A stretch of 64,000 bases of DNA from the NCBI GenBank assembly GCA_934045075.1, contig OW203725.1, positions 1,516,775 through 1,580,774 of the forward strand, written 5' to 3'. How positions within the stretch are numbered: the first letter of the stretch is position 1; each line of letters starts with the position of its first letter. The stretch comes from Yponomeuta sedellus (Eukaryota > Arthropoda > Insecta > Lepidoptera > Yponomeutidae). The translations under genes were made by a program, and so were the position numbers. Under the pieces are notes generated by a model that did no database searches, was not told the origin of the DNA, and saw only the letters and a program-made list of their open reading frames with translations. Of this stretch, positions 9,998 through 21,045 are shown in pieces.

Positions 9998-11760
9998 ATG
10001 TTGCAACCAGTGATGCATATTTTGAAGCAGAAAAACATTATTCTAGCCAGCGGATCACCCAGGAGAAAAGAGTTAGTTGAAAATATCGTAAGTGCCAACG
10101 ACTCTTTCATTCAAAAACATTCATTTGGTGCAATGTTTTGTGATGCAACAAAAACTTAAACATTTTGGCGACCTCTGTGGCGCCGCTATAGCGCGTCTGC
10201 CTACCATGCAAGAGGTCCCGGGTTCGAACCCCGGCTAGGGCAAAAATCCAGGTATTGATTGTTTATATGTTAGTGATGTTGTTTCTAAGTAAATATCTCT
10301 ACAATAAAATAAACAAAAAAATTGGAATTGCTTCATTAAATAACCATGAATGTAAAGTTAGCATCACTAATTGGCTTCTTTCATGAAAATATCTTGAAAC
10401 TGAAGGTTTACTGACCATTAAAAAATAGAACTGTGTTTTAAAATTTTAAATCAGAAGTAATAAGATAAGCACTCTTATACAAACACTCAAAGACACACAA
10501 ACACAAACAGACATGTACACACCCAAACACACACACACTGAGTCACTTAATCTTTTATTATTGTAACTAAAAGCTAAGACACCTATAAATCTATATTTAG
10601 AGTGTTAGTACCCACGACACAAGTTATGCCTAGTGTGGGTGCTACTGTATATTGTAATGTAAATTGTCTTCTGTTCAATAAAGTTTATTATTATTATTTC
10701 TGGTTCCCACGACACGGTATCCCAGTATGGGGCCAAAAGCAATATTTGTGCCGCATCATCATGTTAATTTTGTTTTGATTTCAGGGCCTCAAGGTTGGTC
10801 TTTGTGCATCACTTTTCGAGGAAAATCTAGACCCAAAAAGGTTTAAGAGTTTCTCAGACTTTGTTGAAGAAACGGCCCTACAAAAAGTGCTGGAGGTTGA
10901 AGCCCGGTTGCGAAGCGAGGGAAGCCCAGCTGATCTTGTTATCGGTGCTGACACTATGGTAACCCTTGACAAAGAGATGTTTGGTAAACCCACTTCCGAA
11001 GAAGACGCATTTAATATTCTTTCAAGGTATAAATTCCATTATATCGAAATATGACTGCCTCATTGGTTAAGCCGTTAAGGCGCTTGGGTACCAATCCAGA
11101 GGTTGTGTATAAGTAAATTTGTACAAGTGGTCTCAGTCTGGATGTATTGTGACGTCTTCCCTGGTTACCATAGAACAGGGTTTCCTAGTTTGGGACCAGT
11201 TCAAGTGATTGTGTTGTGTGTGTGGAAGTTATCTTATCTTTGGTCTGGTGTATGGTTGCTGGATATTTATGCATGTCTAACTTTTCTCAATAGGTTATCA
11301 GGGAGAGCGCACACCGTCTTCACAGGTGTGGTGGTGAAGACACCGGAGAAAACTGTCAAGTTCACAGAGAAGACCAATGTATTTTTTGGCAAGATGGATG
11401 AGGCACAGATTCGAGGCTACATAGCTACAGGAGAGCCCATGTGAGTGATTCACAAAACACTAATTCTGAACTATTTCTTAATATTTTAAAATTTGAATTT
11501 AAAGTTTTGATTCCGGCGTCAGTGTAACAGTTTTTTATTTTTTTTAAAGAGATTTTTGTGCCAGTGTCTCTTAAATTATTGGTAGATTACACATTGATAC
11601 TCCACTCATTCTTTCCAGGGACAAAGCTGGTGGCTACGGCATCCAGGGGGTGGGTGGAACTTTTGTGGAGCGTGTGGAGGGAGACTACTTCACTGTTGTA
11701 GGTCTACCCATCTATAGGCTGTGCTCGGTACTCTATGACATGTTTAAGAATTCTTCATAA
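9998..11760 (+). CDS. Maf-family nucleoside triphosphate pyrophosphatase
   Basis: Four exons with GT/AG junctions and matching phases: 9998-10087, 10785-11026, 11294-11440 and 11619-11760 (TAA). Together they give about 206 residues, the usual full length of a single-domain Maf protein. Family landmarks occur in order: [12 protein letters not shown] near residue 20 (substrate-binding signature of Maf), IGADTMV near residue 85 (catalytic Asp region), GKP, then [18 protein letters not shown] near residues 153-170 and the C-terminal VVGLPIYRL. Maf/YhdE proteins hydrolyse dTTP, UTP and modified nucleotides to monophosphates, thought to clean the nucleotide pool; the animal version is also the N-terminal half of ASMTL. 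No methyltransferase domain follows here. Introns 1 and 2 contain SINE insertions. A TATA-like tataaat at 9884-9890 lies upstream and an AATAAA at 12158-12163 downstream. Confidence 0.93.
10170..10300 (+). repeat. tRNA-SINE family B in intron 1 of the Maf gene
   Basis: A tRNA-like head (cctctgtggcgccgctatag, then ctgcctaccatgcaagaggt and gggttcgaaccccgg) is followed by the body 'ccaggtattgattgtttata'. Related copies are at 32290-32485 (minus) and 38447-38645 (plus). Part of the tail of another copy (cacggtatcccagtatgggg) is in the same intron at 10690-10750. Confidence 0.8.
11050..11265 (+). repeat. tRNA-derived repeat in intron 2 of the Maf gene
   Basis: A tRNA-like head (tgcctcattggttaagccgt, then ccagaggttgtgtataagt) is followed by 'cagggtttcctagtttggga', similar to the tails of family B SINEs (cagggtatcctagtgtgggg at 38580) and to 24150-24260. 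The B-box is degenerate. Confidence 0.6.
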
Positions 11761-12840
11761 AGGTGGACTTTTCGTCCTACAAATTGATTTGACAGTTCCT
11801 GTTGTTATGACAGGTTGCAACCCCACTTTAATCATGACAACTCAGTTGAGAGAAATTCAAAAGATATGCCTAGGGAATTCCCCTGAATTCTTTCTGTAGG
11901 TTGGCGGTGTTGTCGATTTGACGGATAGTAATATGTAATATGTGACGGATAGTTATTATCCATCGATGTGCATTTTATTGTATATTTTTGTTACCCTGTT
12001 TGTATGTTTCATAAAACCTAATCAGTTTACATAGCAGTGGGGCCCCAGTTTTTATTTTGCCCCAAGGCACTTGGTTACCCAGCTACGCCACTGGTCAGAA
12101 GTAGAAATCAGTGGCTGAGGCCCTATGCTCCCCGTTAAAGGACCGAAGAAGAAGAAGAATAAACTGATAAGGCAACTGCAGTGTATTCAACTGTCAAATC
12201 TATTTGTGGGATACAAAATGTAGAACATCATTCCAAGCTGTAGATTGGTATGCAAAGCATAGTAGTTAGTGGTAGCGTGGAAGGGACTAACCAGTGTATT
12301 TTGTTTGCTGTAGTAACTAAGTATATTTATGTAGTGTATCAGCCTTATTTATAAAACAACACTCTAAAATAGTCTGTGGTGGAGATTTTACAAGGACAAG
12401 ACGTAACCACAGATTAAATAAACCGGCTCCAGGAGTGTTTTAGTGGAATAGTGTTCTTATAAATATGGCTGTAAAGTATATATTAGTTTATAGTAGTAAA
12501 AGGAACATTGTTTTATTAAAAAATACGGGTTTATGAATAACTTTTTTTTGTTGATACTATAGTGTGGTCAGTTTTTAATAGGAGCCTGGTTTATATTCAT
12601 TTTTGTCACTATATTCTAGTGTGGGACCAAAAGTTTTATATGGAGGTTATTGTTATGAGGTTTTATTATTTTTATTTAGGAAACAAACGGTGCAGTAAAA
12701 TTCTTACGTGCCTATAGGTACTATTTTGATGTGCACAAACCAGTGAAGTTTCCACTAATAATTATCACATACATTAAGCAAAACAGTCGGCCAATTAATC
12801 ACAACATGATTAATCAAATCAAGTTAAGCTATATTAGATG
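11761..12840. other. 3' flank of the Maf gene, repeats
   Basis: No further ORF. Contains AATAAA at 12158-12163, the likely polyadenylation signal if the 3' UTR is about 400 bases. Positions 12365-12475 (aaatagtctgtggtggagat ... gtgttcttataaat) match a second copy at 35884-35985, so this is a dispersed repeat of about 100 bp. Confidence 0.45.
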
Positions 12841-12844
12841 AGAT

Positions 12845-12945
12845 TCGGGGACCTCCCGGACCTCGCTCCCGTGGTGGAGTATGGCCTAACCTTCTTGCTA
12901 TGCAGGAAGAGACCCGTGCTCCAGCAATGGGGACATACAAATGTT
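12845..12945 (+). repeat. 5S-like repeat, 3' fragment
   Basis: Contains the tail of the family (gtggtggagtatggcctaac ... caggaagagacccgtg ... ggggacatacaaatgttgat). A similar short fragment is at 13545-13635. The 5S-like core is absent from both. Confidence 0.75.
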
Positions 12946-13009
12946 GATAACATCAAGAGTATATCAAATTACATTTAATGAAATTGATTTGAGATTTGTT
13001 AGAATCGTG

Positions 13010-13160
13010 CCAAGTGGCGATCCCTGGTCGCTACCCCCCCGGGATACAGGCGTGACCTATCCCCCCGGGATACAGGCGTGGCCTATCCCCCCGGGATACA
13101 GGCGTGGCCTATCCCCCCGGGATACAGGCGTGGCCTATCCCCCCGGGATACAGGCGTGAT
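13010..13160. repeat. 26-bp minisatellite grown from a retrotransposon tail
   Basis: Five tandem copies of cctatccccccgggatacagg + cgtg with a 26-bp period (copies end at 13054, 13080, 13106, 13132 and 13158). The preceding bases (caagtggcgatccctggtcg) match the 3' end of a non-LTR retrotransposon seen unexpanded at 17375-17425 and 24565-24605 (reading ...AYPSGIQA in protein), so the array arose by duplication of that tail. Confidence 0.85.
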
Positions 13161-13361
13161 TTTATGTTATGTAGTAGCCATTTTGTAAAAGTTTACAACA
13201 CGTACAATATATAAGGTTGTCTGGAAGAGATCGCTCTTAGCGATAAGACCGCCAATTGTATAACATTACTTAGATTTAAGAATCATGGTTGTAATATTTT
13301 TCTGGTTGTGCAATAAAGTGTTCTCTACCTATCTATCTATATAATGTACTCTGTGCGTACA

Positions 13362-13515
13362 ATGATTATATTATTTTTAATGCACTAACCCGTGCTAAGG
13401 ACAATTTTAAAAACCTATTTAGAGGCTAAAAATTCCACCCATGCCGGGATTCGCTATCCGTACCGGCATCTGTGAAATTTTGAACCTTTACAATATTCTC
13501 TGTATTACGTACAAA
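13362..13515 (-). repeat. tRNA-SINE family A, internally deleted
   Basis: Contains aatgcactaacccgtgctaa, cctatttagaggctaaaaat and the outer block acaatattctctgtattacg. Most of the tRNA-like module between the B box and the D arm is deleted. Confidence 0.82.
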
Positions 13516-13929
13516 ACTTCTGTAAATCCAGCTTCTAGTCTTACAAGCCTCCACCAATCCGTACTTGGCCCCCGTGATGGAGTATGGCCTATACCTTCCT
13601 TAGGGAAGTGACCCGTGCCCCTCGGTAAGGACATAATGGGTTGATGATGTGAAAGTTATTATAATAATAAAAAAAAACTTATCACATATTTAGTTTTTTC
13701 ATTCAATTGTAAAAGTTTTCTTATAAGGGTGCAGATGCATAAAAACGCTTCAAAAATTACATGTAAGGCGTCACCTTAGGGAGTGACGTCATGACCGATT
13801 TGTATGGCGCGTTTACGGCCACGTGATTACAATGACTTCGATTAATTACACTCTTAGTAGTTAGTTAGACCTGAGATTTCCGCACTTAGCCTCATAGTTG
13901 GGCCATTGTACGTAGCAAGCGCTGAGGTA

Positions 13930-14120
13930 CACTAACACCTCAGACACTAGGATTTCCTTACGATGTTTTCCTTCACCGTCAGCGAGTAGTATTGCTACTA
14001 TAATTTTACAATTGTACATAACTTAGAAAACAAAGTCATTGGTACATGCCGGGGTTCGAACCCACGACGTCCCGATTGAGAAGCTGGCGTTCTACACCGC
14101 TCCGCTACCACCGCTCAACT
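13930..14120 (-). repeat. tRNA-derived lepidopteran repeat (ACGATGTTTTCCTTCAC family)
   Basis: The block ttacgatgttttccttcacc and a tRNA-like module on the minus strand (gttcgaacccacgac with a degenerate D arm near 14080-14110) place it in a repeat family I associate with Lepidoptera. Related pieces: 27600-27720, 31368-31470 (opposite strand) and 38225-38430. Confidence 0.65.
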
Positions 14121-14574
14121 AATTACACTCTTATTACAAAAAGCATTATTGTTAAGAAAAAAAAAATACGACGTTTATTTGTTTTTACGCTTTTAGTGCG
14201 AGTTCTCCATTACTAGTAGCCAATTCTCATTTCATTAGCAAATAATTCGTATACGACTCTTAAGGCTTACGACTTGGATTCTACATAAAAAGTCGAGCGA
14301 CTGCCAAAATCTGTATTCTGAACGCCATGTGAGAGTGAATTCGAATGGGAAACTAATTGTCTAATGACTGTCGAGTCATCTTAACTTATTTTTATGCGAC
14401 AAATGTCTAAGCCTTCGAATATTTTGCGTCTACGCTTTCAATTCGCATGGATGAGAATCGACTCCCTGGGGTTAATTGTGCGTCTCCGACTTGGTGGCGA
14501 AGACGGGAAGCGATGGAAGCGACGAATCATCCAATTGTCGGCTGAGGTGAGCAGAGCAGGGCTGCCATCCACAG

Positions 14575-14720
14575 CGCATCTACACAGTAGCCCTTCTTCT
14601 TCTGGCTATATTAGTCCACTGCTGGACATAGCCCTCCCCTAATGAGCGCCATAGCGTAAGGTTGTGCCATCATTGGGGGTAATGCCCAAAATCCCCACGC
14701 TGGGCATGCGGCCCTATATG
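14575..14720 (-). repeat. Dispersed repeat ('ccactgctggacatagcc' family)
   Basis: The block attagtccactgctggacat, then taatgagcgccatagcg and cccacgctgggcatgcgg recurs at 20580-20650 (opposite), 23660-23735, 27185-27225 (fragment) and 37150-37285 (opposite). It is commonly found next to (CTT)n-like tracts, as here. No coding capacity seen. Confidence 0.7.
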
Positions 14721-14745
14721 AAATGAATTATTTCACTTAGGTATA

Positions 14746-15075
14746 CTATTATATTCTTTTTAATGCACTAACCCGTGCTAAGGACAAGTGTATTAAAAAG
14801 AATATAATCATGTGGGTATAGTGATATCATTCCGATGTAAAACCTAACTGCAAAGAAGGCGCTCGGGGCTGCAAGTGATGCAAATTACTTCAGCCAGATG
14901 TCGCTGCCTGTACGTAATACAGAGGATATTGTAAAGAGGCTCGAAATTTCACTGATGATGCCGGTGAGTCGCCCATTAGCTCAGTTGGTAGAGCGCAGGC
15001 ACGGATAGCCAGAGGTCGCGGGTTCGAATCGCGGCATGGATGGAATTTTTAGCCTCTAAATAGGTTTTTAGGTAT
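14746..15075 (+). repeat. tRNA-SINE family A with a foldback 5' end
   Basis: The tRNA-like module at 14968-15045 has the best box A in the window (agctcagttggtagagc). The left end is a small hairpin: ttatattctttttaatgcac at 14748 is partly repeated inverted at 14792-14808 around 'ccgtgctaaggac'. Outer blocks (gatatcattccgatg, cagccagatgtcgctg) follow in the usual order. Confidence 0.82.
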
Positions 15076-15880
15076 ACTGTTTTCACCTTTGCATCCTCGA
15101 AATGAGACGAGTTTTATAGCGTCCAGTGGCATTTTCACTCACACAACATGGGTGAAAGGATCACACGGACACTGCAGTGCCTGGGATATTGCGACATACA
15201 TTAGGTACGTCAATATAGTAAGAACAATAATTCCCTTTATTTAAGGCGCTTAGGGGTGCTTATTTATTGGTTATATTGATAAATAGTTTAATTGTTATAA
15301 AAGATATTTGACACTAAAATATCACCTCACTGGTTTAGACTACCCCCGCCTTCTCCACGTCACCTGTTGGTTGGCTAGAATAAAATACTATTTAGTATTA
15401 AGCCCGCCAATTGTACAATCTTTACAGGTACAATAAAGAATTTAATAATAATAATAACTAGCGCCACTAATACAATAAATTATATCTTTTAATTCAATAG
15501 AAAAAGCAATACAACAAATAATAAAATTCATACAAACATTAATAAAATCACCATAGTCGTCGTCAAGAGTAGGGTTGTTGAGGATCTTGTTATGAGGAAG
15601 AGGATTTTTTTTAAATCGTTTTTGAGGAATAGGATGAGGAATCTGGCAGACTAAGAGGATGCAGGAGACTTCTCTCTCTCTCTCCCTCACACAGTCATTT
15701 CGTTTCTCTCTCCTTCCCATTAAATTCGTCTTAAAATATGAGGAAGAGGATTTTTTTAAAATCAATTTTGATGAGGAATCCTCGTCAACCCTAGCAAAGA
15801 GATTCAATAAGTAACATTTTTAAAGTCCATATGAACTAGTGAAAGCAGAAAGCAAAATTGATCACAAAATTATTTCAAAT
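15076..15880. other. Repeat-derived, no gene
   Basis: Positions 15110-15200 carry another dispersed repeat (agcgtccagtggcattttca), related to 25470-25545, 27465-27545 and, inverted, 27725-27820. Positions 15385-15445 match the tail family 'gccgccaattgtataa...caataaag' also found at 13205-13325 and 19340-19530. The ORF at 15442-15807 (minus) runs through these and a (TC)n tract and is not a gene. Confidence 0.45.
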
Positions 15881-16014
15881 AAGTGAGGTAATTTATTTTA
15901 TTTATAGCATTACACAACAGAGAAGTAACATAATATGTAAAAATATCATGACGAAAACTTATAGTCTAGTTACATATCCTTCAACGTGTGATGACAGCAT
16001 GTTAGAATATGGAC
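15880..16014 (+). repeat. Dispersed repeat, copy 2
   Basis: Inverted partner of the segment at 3738-3990: shared from 'atagcattacacaacag' through 'tatccttcaacgtgtgatga' to 'catgttagaatatgga'. Similarity ends sharply near 16014. Confidence 0.75.
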
Positions 16015-16189
16015 AATGGCTGATCAATGGCTGTGACCTAATCTCGTTCTGGCCAATTCAGTTTAGTTGTTTGTTCCTATTGGCTTTGCCAGCCCTACGA
16101 CGCAAAAGTAGAACAATCCCGACAATAAGGATGTTGCTAACTGGACTGGTCTATTTGTTGCTCATCGCAGAACGTTAGGAGCTTCTGAA

Positions 16190-16820
16190 GCCTCGTTCAA
16201 AGACCTTCCTTAAAAGTTAAACCATCTACGATGCGCTCTTACGCCTAAGTCTTAAGAGCTATTATCGAGCAAGCGAAAGGTTCTGGTCTTATGGCCCCTC
16301 TGATTGTCTCAGATATTGTTGTACGCTGTGAATTTAACAAAAACCGGTCAAGTGCGAGACGGGCTCTCGCGCCGAGGGTTCCCTCCAAACCTCTAATAAC
16401 ATGAAAATTGTATTGATAGCCAATCCTTCCGGTCTGTGAAGACAGTGGTCCCTAATGGTCACATTTCTGTTAGTGAAATAGGTGAAATATTTCGTTTCAT
16501 TCGGTTTCGGTCTACATGTAGGTAAGTAGAATTCGTTAAAATACCGGAAGCATTGTTTATCAAGCTGTATGCTTGGTTGAGGTCATACATGTGTCTCAAT
16601 TTCTCGAGAAATATTAACACATTTTTAAATTTCTTGCTTGATAGTCGAGTTTAAAAAAATATTGCTTTTCAGCTGTTAGAGCAAAGCTGATTGAATTGTA
16701 GGTAATACATGTAATTAATTAATTATCTCCAGATGGCCGAATAATTGCTGATTACAGCGGTCGTAGACTTAGGTACATATAGACCACTTTCCTCACATGC
16801 GTGAGGTCCTGGGTTCGAAT
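16190..16820. other. No gene seen
   Basis: Positions 16343-16400 (accggtcaagtgcgagacgg ... gagggttccctcc) match a repeat widespread in Lepidoptera, from memory. Nothing else is recognisable. Confidence 0.4.
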
Positions 16821-16824
16821 CGAT

Positions 16825-17030
16825 ATCAACCCTTGTATGTCCCCACTGCTGGGGCACGGGTCTCTTGCTACATCGCAGAAAAGGTTAGGCCATACCACAG
16901 ATTAGATAATGCCATACTCCACCACGGGGGCCAAGTCCGGGTTGGTGGAGGATTGTAAGACAGTGGCGGGCTTTGCTGTAAGAAGTTATCAAGCCGCCCA
17001 TAAGGCCTCTGACATGGCTTAACTCATTCA
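16825..17030 (-). repeat. 5S-like repeat, 3' part
   Basis: Minus-oriented tail of the 5S-like family: tgtatgtccccactgctggg, ccatactccaccac, gtaagacagtggcgggc, aagccgcccataaggcctct. A degenerate tRNA-like B box (gtcctgggttcgaatcga) abuts it at 16807-16824. Confidence 0.75.
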
Positions 17031-17344
17031 TTCATTCACATCGAACGAGTTGCGAAACAGATCGCAATAATAATCTAGAAAGTTTTTTGCCATTTCATTA
17101 CCCAGCTCATTATTCCGTTACATTTTCCGCGTGTTTTCTTGTACCTACCGACGTTTGTCTTACATGTGATCCGATGACTGTTGATTCGCGGAAGAGACTG
17201 TTTTCAAATCTACAGTAAGTGGAGTGTATGGATGGCGGAAGATGTGCATGTTACGTGTTTAGTTATGGGAAAATTTATAAGAATGTGATGTAAGTTGCAA
17301 GCACGTATGTAATTGTAGTAGTTACACCATTTAATAAACTAATG

Positions 17345-17440
17345 AACGTTGATGAAGCGGAGGAGATCATGGCAAGTGGCAGTCATTGATCTCTGCCTAC
17401 CTCTCTGGGATACAGGCGTGAGGTTAGGTTATGTTATTAT
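17345..17440 (+). repeat. Non-LTR retrotransposon 3' tail
   Basis: Matches the end of the element at 24380-24605: gttgatgaagcggaggagat, gcaagtggcagtcattgatc, tgggatacaggcgtgaggtt. In protein this region reads ...DEA... then AYLSGIQA-like. A fragment without the upstream coding part. Confidence 0.65.
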
Positions 17441-17727
17441 GTGTACTGTAACGATACTTCTTTATAGTAGCTGGCTGGCGTAGCCGTCTAGCAAAGTTTG
17501 AATTATTTAAAAGAACATCGTTACGTTTTGTTTAGGTAGGTGTCAGTCGTGTTGAGACTCGTAGCTAGGCTAGGTTTTGGTGAAAAAAAGATAAATAAAA
17601 TATAAAGTATTGCTGCTAATCAAGAGTTTCAGTAACTGCAGCGTTACAGTACCATTGAATTAAAGATCCAATGTAGGTATCTTAACATTTTCGTCAAGTC
17701 GCTTCGTGTTTTTACTTGCAAAAAATA

Positions 17728-17845
17728 TGTTAGCCAGAGGTCGCGGGTTCGAGTCCCGACATGGGTGGAATTTTTAGCCTCTAAATAGGTCTTTAAAATT
17801 GTCCTTAGCACGGGTTAGTGCATTAAAAATAATATATTAATGATT
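17728..17845 (+). repeat. tRNA-SINE family A fragment
   Basis: Begins in the anticodon arm (tagccagaggtcgcgggttc), then the body and tail 'ttgtccttagcacgggttag', ending 'cattaaaaataatat'. Confidence 0.82.
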
Positions 17846-18237
17846 TAGTGCAATCTCTACGAGAGATAATATCTTCAGTACTTGGTACTAGGTAATTACA
17901 AATATTATAAGCAATTGCAAGTGTGAAAGTTTGTGAAGATGTTTGGAATTAAGTTACTCAATGACGCAACTGAACGAATTTACATGAAACTTGGCGTACA
18001 GATGGACAAAGGAGACACTTTGTGTGACTTTCGCGCGCTCAGCTAGTGATTAATAAATATTAACTCGCACCTTGATTTAAAAATTACATTTTGCTGATTG
18101 ATGAATTCTGTGTACACGCATGTTAAGGTTGATATCCTGTGGCTGTACTTACCTGGCCCTAGAGTCTATTACTTACATAGTTATAAGCACGGCCATGGTT
18201 GATATTTGCCTGAATTTGGTAGTCTACAAAGCAAATT
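17846..18237. other. No gene seen
   Basis: AT-rich sequence with no supported coding frame or recognisable repeat. Confidence 0.4.
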
Positions 18238-18600
18238 AATATACCTATTTAGAGGCTAAAAATTCCACCTATGCCGGGATTCGAACCCGCGACCTCTGGC
18301 TATCCGTGCCAGCGCTCTTTCCAATTGAGCTAATGGGCGACTCACCGGCTTCAGTGAAATTTCGAACCTCTACAATATTCTCTGTATTACGTACAGGCAG
18401 CGACATTTGGCTGAAGTAATTTGCATGAATTGCAGCCCTGAGTACCTACTTTGCAGTTAGGTTTTTACATCGGAATGATATCGCTGTACCCATATGATTA
18501 TACTATTTTTAATGCACTAACCCGTGCTAAGGACAATTTTGAAAAACCTATTTAGAGGCTAAAAATTCCACCCATGCCGGGATTCGAACCTGCGACCTCC
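18238..18600 (-). repeat. tRNA-SINE family A, 1.3 tandem copies
   Basis: One full minus-oriented copy (tRNA-like module 18270-18340) runs directly into the start of a second (aatgcactaacccgtgctaa at 18509 to a truncated B box near 18597). The join shows the head-to-tail arrangement seen also at 36358-36960. Confidence 0.83.
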
Positions 18601-20039
18601 AAATTAATATAACCCGCGCAAATTAAATGAGCATCACTCGCGAAGAAGATCGAATCACCAGAGGCGCCGAGTTAAGTAGCACCGGTTAAACCATTGCAAT
18701 GCGATTGGTTCCTAGACTACCGATAGTGTGAATGAAACGACCGTTACCAGCCTACTGAACAACTATGCGTTTTAGAGACTCACCCCCCTCGTTAGTTAAA
18801 ACCACAAAACTCCCACGTCATTAAATCACCAATCCACCTCAAATGGCATGCTTACAGCAGCTTTTACCTCAGCGAAAGAGCCGGCAAAATATCACAGCGG
18901 GTGGATTGCGACCAAAAAATTTACGAATACGTCTTCGACAGGTGCTAAATCTCTAGTTCCCACAGAGCACAATGGTGCTTTTTTTCTAGGTAGCCTGCTG
19001 CACAAGTGGCATCTTTACCTCTCTCGGGAAAAAAATAATGAGCTTCGCGATGGGATCGTGTGTTGTAGGATTTAGGTTGATAAGTTACCTATTGCACAGT
19101 TAGTGATCGATAGCTAGATAACTTTTTACTGCAGTACTCGAAATATGTGTGTGCATATTTCGAGTAGTAATAAGATACAAGGCACTGACGCTTACAACTC
19201 TTATTTGGTTCGGTTTCGTACGTAAGCCTAAAACCCATTATTATTCGAATTTAGTAAACTTATCTGTCTCAATACTTTTATATAAAGTCTATACTAGAAT
19301 ATTATTTATTATAAGTACATAGAAATAACAGAAATTATATAACGATATAGTACAATTGGCAGCCTTATTGCTAAAAGCAATTTCTTCCAGGCAACCATAG
19401 ACAGAAACAAGAAAGAAATTAGGACGAAAATAGGCTTATTGCTATTAGCAATAAGGCCGCCAATTATATTTGATCTTTTGTATCTTCCGTTTCTATTGTA
19501 ACTATTTTTCCGGTATACAATAAAGAATATTCTTATCTTATCTTATTTTCTTCCTGTGAAACTAGCTCTACTTTCATAAATAAAAGAGCAAGGAACGCAG
19601 AAACGTTTCTTCAGTTTAACTTAAGCCAGAGTTGTTCGATAAAAAATCAACTACGGTCAGTGTTTTTAGTACCCAACTCAAATGAAAACATAAAAACACT
19701 TCCTCAATCGCTTAATAAAGACTATAATCTTAATAAAAACCAAAGCACAATCTGTAGTTCCGATAGAAAGGAACTCCAGTGTGGGAATCCAGAACAGATG
19801 CGCTTGCGTTGCATCCACCGGATCTTTGGCATATGTTCCGTATGTAGGTAGTTGCCACAGAAGATTCTAACAAAAGTATCAACCGACATATCACATAAAT
19901 TACTCTCAAATTATTTCACATATCATATTCTACCGCTTATCATAAATTAATAGTTGATAAATGCCCTCAGACTAGTGACTAGAAGGCGGATGCGGGCAAG
20001 TTATATCTCTACAGCTGGACTTGGACAACAGGTTGTTCA
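18601..20039. other. No supported gene
   Basis: The ORFs at 18848-19075 and 19660-19851 have no motif. Positions about 19340-19530 belong to the 'ggcagccttattgctaaaag' tail family; this copy contains two inverted halves (tattgctaaaagcaat and tattgctattagcaataagg). Confidence 0.4.
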
Positions 20040-20049
20040 AGCTTCTAGA

Positions 20050-20385
20050 AGCGCGTGGATTAATCACTTGATTTAAGCAACGACAGGCGGGGCCAGGTGC
20101 AGGATGGGTGAACGTCACTTGACTACCGCTAGTGGCATTTCTTCCGAGCGCTTGCGTGCTTCGCAAGGCACGTTAAAGCGTTGGTGCCGGCTGTCATGTG
20201 ATGGCAGTCGTTAAACCACGTCAGAAGCCTTATGGGCGGCTGGATAACCTCTGACAGTAAGGCCCGCCACTGTCTTATAATCCTCCACCTACCAGGACTT
20301 GGTCCCGTGGTGGAGAATGGCCTAACCGGCGATGCAGGAAGAGACCCGTGCCCCAGCAGTGGGGACATACAACGGTTGATAAGGA
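20050..20385 (+). repeat. 5S-like repeat, near full length
   Basis: The core 'aatcacttgatttaagcaac', then 'gatgggtgaacg', resembles the internal promoter region of 5S rRNA (ATCACCGAAATTAAGCA ... GATGGGTGACCG). The family tail (ggctgtcatgtgatggcagt, gggcggctggataa, gtggtggagaatggcctaac, caggaagagacccgtg) follows. Confidence 0.72.
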
Positions 20386-20489
20386 TAACGAATTAAACAC
20401 TAACAAAGTATGTATTTTCCAGGGACATACAAGGGTTGATATAATTCGATAGATAATTGTGCTCAGGTTGCAGCGAGGTTGGTGTTCAT

Positions 20490-20957
20490 TTATAAGCCAC
20501 TAGCTTTGCCCGCGGCTCCGGCGGCATAAGTAATAATCCCACGGAATGCATTATGGAGGTATAAGTATTTTAGCTGAAGACGGCGCTATGCGGCGCTCAT
20601 TAGGGGAGGGCTATGTCCAGTAGTGGACTAGTATAGCCTGACGACGACGACAAGTATTTTATATCTCAATTCAGATCTTTGTCTATATGTACCTACTTCA
20701 ACCTTCAGAGCAGACATAGTTCAGCCATTATTGCGTGATTGAGAAACAAACATCTTTCACTTTCACATTTATAATATTAGTAGAATTGCACCAGATGAAA
20801 AAAAACATAATATTGGAAAACACCTTTTGGTCCTACAGTACCACCCACAAACGTTTCATTTGACTACAACGATGCATCAAACTAGGTATACGGGCGTGAA
20901 TATGCAACAAAAATGCGAACGAAAATTTGTTATACCCCATTTGTCACATTAGAAACA
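20490..20957. repeat. Degenerate dispersed repeats
   Basis: Positions 20497-20775 have 'actagctttgcccgcggctc' at the left and 'tttataatattagtag' at the right, the two ends of a repeat widespread in Lepidoptera. Inside it at 20580-20650 lies a 'ccactgctggacatagcc'-family fragment (here taggggagggctatgtccag). The remainder shows nothing recognisable. Confidence 0.5.
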
Positions 20958-21045
20958 AATTTAGAGGCTAAAAAAACCTATTTAGAGGCTAAAAATTTCA
21001 CCCATGCCGGGATTCGAACCCGCAACCTCTGGCTATCCGTACCAG
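20958..21045 (-). repeat. tRNA-SINE family A fragment
   Basis: Includes the duplicated body block 'tttagaggctaaaa' (20961 and 20981) and the B box half of the tRNA-like module, ending in 'ctatccgtaccag'. The D arm and outer blocks are absent. Confidence 0.8.

Noticed and set aside
14394..14642. 82-codon ORF
   Set aside because: Ends inside the 'ccactgctggacatagcc' repeat and has no motif.
18848..19075. 75-codon plus-strand ORF as a gene
   Set aside because: No homology recognised, no splice or context support, and surrounded by repeats.
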